Source: JASFTV01 sp050050615 (GTDB taxonomy: Bacteria; Desulfobacterota; DSM-4660; Desulfatiglandales; HGW-15). Taken from it: DNA of 13,759 nucleotides. The translations under genes were made by a program, and so were the position numbers. The notes beneath the pieces are model-generated. The model was not told the origin of the DNA, did no database searches, and worked only from the letters and a program-made list of their open reading frames with translations. The stretch spans positions 1-13,759 of the forward strand of contig JASFTV010000063.1 in NCBI GenBank assembly GCA_050050615.1. Reading direction: 5' to 3'. Numbering within the stretch: the first letter of the stretch is position 1; the number at the start of each line of letters is the position of its first letter. Shown here one piece after another: positions 1 through 5,943 of this stretch.

Positions 1-174
1 ATGAAGTCTTTTCTGTAGTGACTGGTGGGAGGGCGCCGTCCTTTTCGCGACTTGTCTATGGGGGAAACCGCAGCTCCGCCAACGGCGGAGAATGCGGAGG
101 GGGCAAAACTCCCCCGTAGACAAGTCGCTGAAAAGACCAGCCCGGGAGCCTCGGAACGAAAGAAAAGACTTCAT
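1..174. repeat. Nested palindromic element with 14-bp terminal inverted repeats
   Basis: ATGAAGTCTTTTCT (1-14) is the exact reverse complement of 161-174. Inside, CTTTTC plus GCGACTTGTCTA (41-58) pairs with TAGACAAGTCGC, one bulged T, then GAAAAG (117-135). Further in, CCGCA (68-72) faces TGCGG (93-97), and CTCCGCC (74-80) pairs with GGCGGAG (84-90) around a 3-base loop. The C5 run at 111-115 can pair with either G5 60-64 or G5 99-103, so two folds compete. The element has no transposase. It lies 47 bases past the stop of ubiX, where its transcript could fold and end or stabilise the mRNA. The boundaries resemble a non-autonomous MITE-like element. Because it starts exactly at base 1, the true left end may lie outside the window. 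Confidence 0.7.
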
Positions 175-221
175 GGTCCTTATTCAATCCATATCAACTA
201 TTTTGTGCTCCCCTTAGTAAA

Positions 222-785
222 TCATGCGCCATCCCACCTGCAGAACAGTTCATGGGGGATGCCGAAGTAATCGAATATCTTTCCAATGGTTTGATGAATA
301 ATGTCTTCGATGCTCTGCGGTTTATGATAGAAGGAAGGAACGGGTGGGAGAATGAGAGCACCCATTTCCGCTGCCATCGTCATGAGCCTGAGATGCCCTT
401 GATGAAGCGGTGTTTCTCTGACCACGAGCACGAGCTTTCGCTTCTCTTTCAAGGTCACATCTACTGCCCTGACCAGGAGGTTATTGGTATAGGAGTTTGC
501 AATGCCGGAGAGGGTCTTTATAGTGCATGGAATGACAATCATGCCTTCCGTCAGGAAAGACCCACTCGCAAGGGCTGCGCCGACATCTTTATTATCGTAG
601 GTACGAAAGGCCATGCCCTCCACCTCACTCACCTTGTAGCTCGTTTCAATCGCGATGTTCCTCTTTCCAGCGTCGGAGATGATGAGATGGGTTTCATAGC
701 CCTTTTCCTTAAGTAATCGGAGTATCGTTACCCCGTAGATGGCACCGCTGGCACCTGAAATTCCTACCACAATTCGCTTTTCCAT
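222..785 (-). CDS. ubiX: UbiX family flavin prenyltransferase
   Basis: This 187-aa protein is full length for UbiX, which attaches a dimethylallyl group to FMN to make prenylated FMN, the cofactor of UbiD-type enzymes. The N-terminal nucleotide-binding motif GISGASGAIYG is at residues 8-18. The phosphate/FMN-site motif RETPL is at 123-127, the FYH motif that contains the family's conserved Tyr is at 152-154, and the C-terminal RW is at 183-184. The ATG at 785 is preceded by GGAG at proper spacing. It is the last gene of the leftward cluster and follows the Tm-1-like gene after a 211-bp gap that contains a degenerate repeat copy. Its presence with a UbiD gene argues that it supplies that enzyme rather than ubiquinone synthesis. 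The family assignment is near certain; dedication to the UbiD at 2795-4195 is inferred from proximity. Confidence 0.93.
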   Translation of the reverse strand: MEKRIVVGISGASGAIYGVTILRLLKEKGYETHLIISDAGKRNIAIETSYKVSEVEGMAFRTYDNKDVGAALASGSFLTEGMIVIPCTIKTLSGIANSYTNNLLVRAVDVTLKEKRKLVLVVRETPLHQGHLRLMTMAAEMGALILPPVPSFYHKPQSIEDIIHQTIGKIFDYFGIPHELFCRWDGA

Positions 786-837
786 TTTCCGTTCTCCGGG
801 ATCGAAATTCGTAGGTTCTCATTCCTTCTCACGGGTA

Positions 838-932
838 TCCAAAATAAATCAAAATCTAAGCTTTCCACCTTATAAGCGCCCTTTTTTGCATGATGCGCCA
901 TGTTGTCCGGAATTCAGGTTTCCCTCCTCACC
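838..932. repeat. Diverged partial copy of the 377-bp intergenic repeat
   Basis: These 95 bases align without gaps to the left flank of the repeat at 2336-2430. I count about two thirds identical positions, including an identical 13-base start (TCCAAAATAAATC) and an identical AATTCAGGTT block near the end. The inverted arms and core seen in the two full copies are absent. It lies in the gap between the Tm-1-like gene (997-2256) and ubiX, in the same orientation as the other copies. It is probably an old decayed or internally deleted copy. Confidence 0.7.
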
Positions 933-996
933 TGAGCAGAGGGTCACACGGCAAGTCACCATTCACAGAGAGGAGGTCCCTATTTCCGATTCGCAC

Positions 997-2256
997 TTAC
1001 ATCAACATTTGATGAAGCGCATCTGCGATAGCCTGAGCAAATTCTGTGGTATTGATATGCGTTTCAACCTCAATGATCTCGATTTCAGGATCCAGATGCT
1101 GTTTCAGCCCATCAATCAAAGCCTGATCTGAATCCGGATCATAGAGAGCGCCTCCTTCGACACTCAAGGAAGAGAACCCCTTTTTGGGTATGACAAATTT
1201 CACCAGCTTCTTATTGCTATGCGTATTCAGTTTCTCGGCCACCGCCTTGGCGATCATCCTCGTCTCGTCAGGGTTTGTCCTTGCCTGAACTCTCAGAGCA
1301 TCCTGAATCAGAAGCTTCCTCTCAGCCAGTTTTCTTGAAACCCACAGGGGATCACCCTCATCCTTTCTCTGAATAGGGCCACAACTGATCATGTCAAAAC
1401 CACATGGTGAGAGGATATAGGGTTTACCTTGGTTCACGCCTGCATCAAGCCGATCCGGGCCGGCCGCACGATTGCCTCCCAAAAGATACTCACTAAAACC
1501 AGCCGGTACGAGATCAATAAAAGCCTCAAACAAACCCTGGGTGATAAGATCGCAGGCAGCCTTTTCACCCAATCCTGTAGCATGAAAGGATATGATATTG
1601 GAATTCTTCTCCAGCAATTCCCTGACGTAATGTGCCCCTTTATCGCAAAAGCCGAATTCAGTGATGGCAACGGACGGCTTTTCCTCCTTTCTAGCAGGCT
1701 GATATGCTTCGGCCATGCCACACATGGCGCCCGCGCCATTGATCATCAAACTTCTGACCAGAGGATTTAAGCCGACGGTGTCAACCACGCTGTGCATCAC
1801 TGTGATATCCCGTATGCCAAAGAATTCCGCAAGCCTTTTTGCATAGGCAGGCATGGCTGCCACGCTTGAGATAAGGAGCTTAGGTACACCGAAGGGGAGA
1901 CGTTTCATCGCTGAGAGGGTAATGAAGGTCCCGGTCATCCCGCCAACAGCTATGACCCCCTGTAAATCGCCATGCTGATGGAGGTCCAACAATGTCTTGC
2001 TTAAACCTTCAGCCATCGTGGACGTGGCCTTGTCCCTTTCCTTTGCCAGCATCTCCCTGACAGCCTCGATCATTGCCCCGCCGGACCTTGCCACTTCTTC
2101 GCAGGAGATTTCGGGTCTCAGCTCGGGCGTGATTGCCCCTGTCCCGATACTGATATCAACCAGAATGACCGTATGCCCTTTTCCCTCAATGTGGTCCTTG
2201 ATGAGCTTAAGGCCTTCTTCCCTCTCATCCAACATGCCGACCACCACAATACCCAT
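997..2256 (-). CDS. Tm-1-like ATP-binding domain / UPF0261 family protein (first copy)
   Basis: This 419-aa protein has the full UPF0261/Tm-1-like layout. The N-terminal Rossmann-like strand and loop begin MGIVVVGM. A glycine-rich GGMTGTFI segment follows, then the LPFGVPK block, the FHATGLGEKA block of the second domain and a GGNRAAGPDRLDAG block. The C-terminal stretch ends in THINTTEFAQAIADAL, a family hallmark. Plant Tm-1 binds ATP through its N-terminal domain; the bacterial enzymatic role is not established, so no reaction is assigned. The start ATG at 2256 has a textbook GGAGGTGA ribosome site. The gene lies between the UbiD-like gene and ubiX, and two related genes lie in cluster 2 (11907-13139 and the partial at 13665). 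A link to aromatic-substrate activation is inferred from this context only. No signal peptide or membrane segment is seen; it is probably cytosolic. Confidence 0.88.
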   Translation of the reverse strand: MGIVVVGMLDEREEGLKLIKDHIEGKGHTVILVDISIGTGAITPELRPEISCEEVARSGGAMIEAVREMLAKERDKATSTMAEGLSKTLLDLHQHGDLQGVIAVGGMTGTFITLSAMKRLPFGVPKLLISSVAAMPAYAKRLAEFFGIRDITVMHSVVDTVGLNPLVRSLMINGAGAMCGMAEAYQPARKEEKPSVAITEFGFCDKGAHYVRELLEKNSNIISFHATGLGEKAACDLITQGLFEAFIDLVPAGFSEYLLGGNRAAGPDRLDAGVNQGKPYILSPCGFDMISCGPIQRKDEGDPLWVSRKLAERKLLIQDALRVQARTNPDETRMIAKAVAEKLNTHSNKKLVKFVIPKKGFSSLSVEGGALYDPDSDQALIDGLKQHLDPEIEIIEVETHINTTEFAQAIADALHQMLM

Positions 2257-2436
2257 AGCTCACCTCCGATTATCGAATGCTTCCCGAAACTTGTTGAGTC
2301 CTGACAGAATGAAGTATCATATAGATTCACTGCTGTCCAAAATAAATCGAAAACAGGCTTCTAAACGAGCTAAGTGCCTTTATTTACAATATGCCCCACG
2401 GTGCCCAAAATTCAGGTTCCCATGAGCACCGAGTCG

Positions 2437-2467
2437 CGAGCCATGGGGGTCTCTTTTCAAAAACGAA
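2437..2467 (+). repeat. Left 31-bp inverted arm of repeat copy A
   Basis: It begins CGAGCCATGGGGG and ends CAAAAACGAA, and is the exact reverse complement of 2639-2669. The two arms bound the inverted 171-bp core and are the natural crossover sites for the flip. Confidence 0.9.
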
Positions 2468-2638
2468 GGGCATCGAGGAACAGTTATGCAAAAAGGGGTA
2501 GCAAAGGCGGGCGGAGCACCTTCGCAGCCAATTCCACGGAGCTACTTCCATGGCGATTCCCGGGAGGCTCTCCGCCCGCTTGTCCCGCCCCTGCGGGGCC
2601 TCACCCGTTGCCTTGCGCTGGTCACCGGGCAGCGACTT

Positions 2639-2669
2639 TTCGTTTTTGAAAAGAGACCCCCATGGCTCG
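2639..2669 (-). repeat. Right 31-bp inverted arm of repeat copy A
   Basis: It begins TTCGTTTTTG and ends CATGGCTCG, a perfect complement of 2437-2467. Part of the arm (TTCGTTTTTG) recurs directly about 44 bases further right, inside the right flank. Confidence 0.9.
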
Positions 2670-2719
2670 TACGAAGCACTGATTCGTTTTTGGACAAGAA
2701 TGATATAGATTGAGCCATT

Positions 2720-2765
2720 GAAAATGCATAGCAGGCTCTCCAGAAGCCGCCCGCTATGCATTTTC
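2720..2765 (-). terminator. Strong hairpin 3' of the UbiD-like gene, possible terminator
   Basis: GAAAATGCATAGC (2720-2732) and GCTATGCATTTTC (2753-2765) form a perfect 13-bp stem around a 20-base loop that can fold further (GGCT/AGCC). It starts about 30 bases after the UbiD-like stop in the direction of transcription. The only T run is a TTTT inside the distal stem arm, and no clear U tract follows. It may therefore be a weak terminator, a processing site or an mRNA 3'-end stabiliser rather than a full stop. Confidence 0.5.
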
Positions 2766-2794
2766 CAGAAGAAGAGATGTTACTTTAATGATGC

Positions 2795-4195
2795 CTACAG
2801 TCCAAATTCCGACCACCTGGCCTGGATTTGTTTTGCCACTTCTGGGTCAAGGGTAATGGGGAGGGGTTTTTCTTTCCAATCATAAGGGATGGTGGCATCA
2901 AGAAGCAGTCTGCCGGTGATATCCCTTTGGTCGATAGGAAGAGATGGATCAAGGGGTGTCGATCTTCCCCGTTTGATAACATGGCATCGGTTGGGCTGGA
3001 ACCTGAAGCTCAATGCATACATCACGCGAGAAATATCCCAAGGATCGATGTCATCATCCACTGCGATAACCGTTTTAAGACCGTAGGCCCCCATCTCCGT
3101 AGAGATAGCCGCGGTAAGGACCTGGTCGGTATGTCCGGGGTACATCTGCTTCAGGGAGATGATAGCCAGAAATCTCCCGGATCCTTCAGGTGGACAGTAG
3201 ATGGCTTTTATGCCAGGGATCCTCATGGCAACGAGCTGTTGCCAAAGGGTGGCTCCATAGGTGAGGGCCATGGTCATGTGGGTATCGGTGACGGCGCGTC
3301 CTACTGTGGTAGCCATGAATACAGGATTGTTACGATAGGTGACACAATTCACCTTGATGAAGTTGCGGTCCACAGTACCCACACCTGAATAGTAGCCTGT
3401 GTATTCCCCGAAGGGACCCTCAGGCTTGAAAGCATTGGCATCCACCTCTCCTTCTACAACGATTTCCGACGTGGCAGGTACAATCAGGTCATTCGTCTCA
3501 CATTTGACAACCTCGATGGGTTCGCCCCGGATAGAGCCGGCCAACTCATATTCAGACTCAAAGGCGGACAACCGGGCTGCACCCATAAGGAACATAAGCG
3601 GATCGCATCCCACGACCACGGCTACAGGCATGGGTTTTCCAAGGGCCTGGTATTTCTTGAGCATGATATCAGAGTGCTTTCCCTTTATGAACTGGGTTCC
3701 CAGCGTATTTTTGTCGAGGAGCTGCAGCCTGTATGTCCCGAGATTAATCCAATCAGAGTCTGGATCCTTGGTGACGACGAAGTGAGCCGTTCCGAAAAAA
3801 CGTCCGCCATCCAAGGGAAAAAACTTGGGCACCGGAAACTTGAGAAGATCGATGTCGTCTCCCATCATGATGTTTTCCTTACAAGAGCCCGTGTCAACCG
3901 TCCTAGGGGGGATCTTGGTCTCTCCTTTTTTCACCCATTCCCTCATGAGGTCAACCAGTGTTGACTGCTTGGACATGCCCATGATGATTGCAAGCCTCTC
4001 CGTCGTTGTACATGTGCTGGTGAGGACAGGTGAATCATAACCCTTTACATTCTCGAAAAGGAGGGCCGGGCCTTTGCGTTCCTCATTGATCTTGGCTATA
4101 TGAGATAATTCAAGGTCCCAATCAACCTCTGCCTTAATCCTGTGAAGCTCACCCTCAGCTTCGCACTTGGCGATATAATCCCTGACGTCCTTCAT
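2795..4195 (-). CDS. UbiD family (de)carboxylase, prFMN-dependent
   Basis: This 466-aa protein is of normal UbiD length. The residues that bind prenylated FMN and its metal in characterised UbiD/Fdc enzymes are present at matching spacing: N151 and R156 in NLGTYRLQ, H174 in KGKH, and E217 in the EYELAG segment. The catalytic E259 and E264 are in PEGPFGEYTGYY. It should reversibly (de)carboxylate an aromatic or unsaturated acid. With the phosphotransferase pair just upstream, the best parallel is the UbiD-type subunit of phenylphosphate carboxylase. Thauera uses two UbiD-like subunits plus two small ones, and only one is here. The ATG at 4195 is about 10 bases from GAGGAGG; an earlier ATG is too close to that site and opens only a 3-codon frame. 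The gap to the preceding gene carries repeat copy B. Family is very secure; substrate is inferred. Confidence 0.93.
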   Translation of the reverse strand: MKDVRDYIAKCEAEGELHRIKAEVDWDLELSHIAKINEERKGPALLFENVKGYDSPVLTSTCTTTERLAIIMGMSKQSTLVDLMREWVKKGETKIPPRTVDTGSCKENIMMGDDIDLLKFPVPKFFPLDGGRFFGTAHFVVTKDPDSDWINLGTYRLQLLDKNTLGTQFIKGKHSDIMLKKYQALGKPMPVAVVVGCDPLMFLMGAARLSAFESEYELAGSIRGEPIEVVKCETNDLIVPATSEIVVEGEVDANAFKPEGPFGEYTGYYSGVGTVDRNFIKVNCVTYRNNPVFMATTVGRAVTDTHMTMALTYGATLWQQLVAMRIPGIKAIYCPPEGSGRFLAIISLKQMYPGHTDQVLTAAISTEMGAYGLKTVIAVDDDIDPWDISRVMYALSFRFQPNRCHVIKRGRSTPLDPSLPIDQRDITGRLLLDATIPYDWKEKPLPITLDPEVAKQIQARWSEFGL

Positions 4196-4256
4196 TCAAT
4201 CATTTCCTCCTCTGATAAGATTGTTATCCAAATAGGATGATTCCCATTACCGCAAA

Positions 4257-4379
4257 TCCCTAGCTTCTTGAAGAGATCTTCAACAAGGCTATCCCTCTAC
4301 GGGTATCCTATGAGCCCTTGGGAGTAAACCCTGGCCCAGGGAGGGTAAACCCGGAATATCTGCACAGAAACACTTGGAA
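4257..4379. other. Leader between repeat copy B and the UbiD-like gene
   Basis: No gene is seen here. There are two small dyads: TTGAAGA-GA-TCTTCAA (4268-4283) and CCCTGG-C-CCAGGG (4329-4341). The second is flanked by two similar blocks, GGGAGTAAACCC and GGGAGGGTAAACCC. The stretch would be part of the mRNA read into the UbiD-like gene. A role in translation or RNA processing is possible but not shown. Confidence 0.35.
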
Positions 4380-4489
4380 TCACTGCTGCCCAAAATAAAT
4401 CGAAAACACGCTTCTAAACGAGCTAAGTGCCTGTATTTGCAACATGCCCCACGGTGCCCAAAATTCAGGTTCCCATGAGCACCGAGTCG

Positions 4490-4520
4490 CGAGCCATGGG
4501 GGTCTCTTTTCAAAAACGAA
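4490..4520 (+). repeat. Left 31-bp inverted arm of repeat copy B
   Basis: It is identical to the left arm of copy A (2437-2467) and is the complement of 4692-4722 with one mismatch. Confidence 0.9.
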
Positions 4521-4691
4521 AAGTCACTGCCCGGTGACCGGCGTAAGGCCACGGGTGAGGCCCCGCAGGGGCGGGACAAGCGGGCGGAGAGCCTCCCGGG
4601 AATCGCCATGGAAGTAGCTCCGTGGAATTGGCTGCTAAGGTGCTCCGCCCGCCTTTGCTACCCCTTTTTGCATAACTGTTCCTCGATGCCC

Positions 4692-4722
4692 TTCGTTTTT
4701 GAAAAGAGACCCCCATGACTCG
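4692..4722 (-). repeat. Right 31-bp inverted arm of repeat copy B
   Basis: It is identical to the right arm of copy A (2639-2669) except for one G-to-A change near its outer end. It closes the inverted core. Confidence 0.9.
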
Positions 4723-4764
4723 TACGAAGCACTGATTCGTTTTTGGACAAGAATGAGTTTGAAT

Positions 4765-5838
4765 CTATTTAGAAATCTTGATACGCTTCATTGCTTGTTC
4801 CATGAGTAACTGATATCCGCTCTTTCCCCCGATGACTGACTTAGCCTTGCGCTGGCTCCATACAGTTTCAGGACGAGCCTGAACGATAAAAACATTTCCA
4901 GGAAAAGTGAGATCCTTATCAATGGCCCATTCAATATCCATGGGACGGTCATAATGGGTCTCGATGATTTTGCCCATTTTGACGAGCTCTTTGACTTCTG
5001 CATCCTCCAAACAGCAAGCGCACTGCATGTCTGGTTCTACATCCGCATTGACCACTTCCCCTTTATCGGGGACATAAATGCATTCAATATGCTTGGTCGA
5101 TATGGCTTTCTCGGTGGTCTCCATGACCACCTTGTCTACGACAAATTTATCAGGGTTCACAGAACCAGACACCACGGTCTCCCCGAGCCCCCAACTCCCT
5201 TCAATGACGGCCTTGGAGAGGTCCCCATCGGTTGGATTCAGGGTGAACATGACGCCTGCGGCTTTTGAATTCACCATTTTCTGCACACCAACACTGATAT
5301 ACACTTTTTCATGGGGGAAATGATTCTTGATCCTGTAACTTATGGCGCGAGGGGTAAACAGGCTGGCCCAGCAATGCTGGACCTTTTCTATGACCTGATC
5401 CACGCCTTGAACCCAGAGGTATGTCTCCTGTTGCCCGGCAAAGCTTGCTGAAGGTAAATCCTCGGCCGTTGCGCTTGAACGAACCGCTACGGGAATGGAT
5501 CGAACAGAACATGCGGTACAAAGCTGGGTATAGGCAGCCTCAATCGCTTTCCTGATTTGGTTAGACATGGGGGCATCGTTGATCAATCCCTGAACTTCAG
5601 TACTCGCCTGATTGATGGATTCCACGTCATTGGGATCTAAAGCAGAAAGAGCAGGGAAAATCTTGTCCTCTACACCTGCATCGGTAATGAAGCTCAGATA
5701 GCAATGGGTGGTAACAGCGAATCCCGGCGGGACTCGAATGCCAGTCCGAATCATTTCTCCCAAGCTGGCATTTTTTCCGCCAACCACGGGAAGCGAATTC
5801 TTATCCACGTCCTTGAAATTAAGGATATAGTCCATCAT
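4765..5838 (-). CDS. ATP-grasp PEP synthase/PPDK N-terminal-like protein, phenylphosphate synthase beta-like
   Basis: This 357-aa protein covers only the ATP-binding part of PEP synthase/PPDK. GGKNASLGEM is at residues 20-29 (ATP-binding K22), VRSSATAEDLP at 119-129, SFAGQQETYL at 132-141 and AGVMFTLNP at 194-202. WGLGE is at 216-220, the metal-site DIEWA at 301-305 and the QARPET end motif at 320-325. It should use ATP to charge the histidine of the partner encoded upstream. Its size (about 40 kDa) and split from the histidine domain match the beta subunit (PpsB) of Thauera phenylphosphate synthase, which makes phenylphosphate from phenol. It follows the partner gene after 105 bp. The tandem ATGATG start has GGAG about 7 bases upstream. 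The acceptor could be another phenol or alcohol. Confidence 0.85.
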   Translation of the reverse strand: MMDYILNFKDVDKNSLPVVGGKNASLGEMIRTGIRVPPGFAVTTHCYLSFITDAGVEDKIFPALSALDPNDVESINQASTEVQGLINDAPMSNQIRKAIEAAYTQLCTACSVRSIPVAVRSSATAEDLPSASFAGQQETYLWVQGVDQVIEKVQHCWASLFTPRAISYRIKNHFPHEKVYISVGVQKMVNSKAAGVMFTLNPTDGDLSKAVIEGSWGLGETVVSGSVNPDKFVVDKVVMETTEKAISTKHIECIYVPDKGEVVNADVEPDMQCACCLEDAEVKELVKMGKIIETHYDRPMDIEWAIDKDLTFPGNVFIVQARPETVWSQRKAKSVIGGKSGYQLLMEQAMKRIKISK

Positions 5839-5881
5839 TTTCTCCGCGCTTAACCCTATTCGGGCCTACGAACGGATGAAT

Positions 5882-5913
5882 CCGGGGAAGGGGGGAGCCC
5901 CCCCTCTCCCCGG
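5882..5913 (-). other. GC-rich hairpin between the two phosphotransferase genes
   Basis: CCGGGGA-AGGGGGG pairs with CCCCCCCTCTCCCCGG around a 2-4 base loop with one bulge. It sits in the 105-bp gap between the genes at 5944-7803 and 4765-5838. No T run follows on the transcribed strand, so it is not a simple terminator. It may block exonuclease or set the subunit ratio by RNA processing; this is inference. Confidence 0.55.
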
Positions 5914-5943
5914 TCCCCAAAAACAATGGCAAGGCAGCATGCC

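Larger units (their letters stand above)
2327..2703. repeat. 377-bp intergenic repeat, copy A, core in orientation 1
   Basis: It fills most of the gap between the UbiD-like and Tm-1-like genes. A flank (2327-2436) is followed by a 31-bp arm (2437-2467), a 171-bp core (2468-2638), the inverted arm (2639-2669, exact complement) and a short right flank to 2703. The core has its own arms, GCGGGCGGAG (2507-2516) against CTCCGCCCGC (2570-2579), and a GCCCC-TGC-GGGGC hairpin. Compared with the copy at 4380-4756, the flanks run in the same direction and are nearly identical, while the core is reverse complemented. No recombinase or transposase gene is in the window. Confidence 0.92.
4380..4756. repeat. 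377-bp intergenic repeat, copy B, core in orientation 2
   Basis: It has the same length and flank direction as the copy at 2327-2703. It starts 8 bases after the stop of the ATP-grasp gene. The arms are 4490-4520 and 4692-4722 (one mismatch, CATGACTCG against CATGGCTCG), and the core is 4521-4691, again 171 bases. The reverse complement of this core matches the copy A core with only five differences by my count, so the two copies hold the core in opposite directions. Confidence 0.92.

Noticed and set aside
2443..4716. Matching 68-aa open frames inside the repeat copies (plus strand 2443-2649, minus strand 4510-4716)
   Set aside because: They are carried by the arms and the inverted core. Four of the five differences between copies change the amino acid, the composition is Pro/Ala/Arg-rich, and no ribosome site precedes them. 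This looks like drifting non-coding palindromic DNA.
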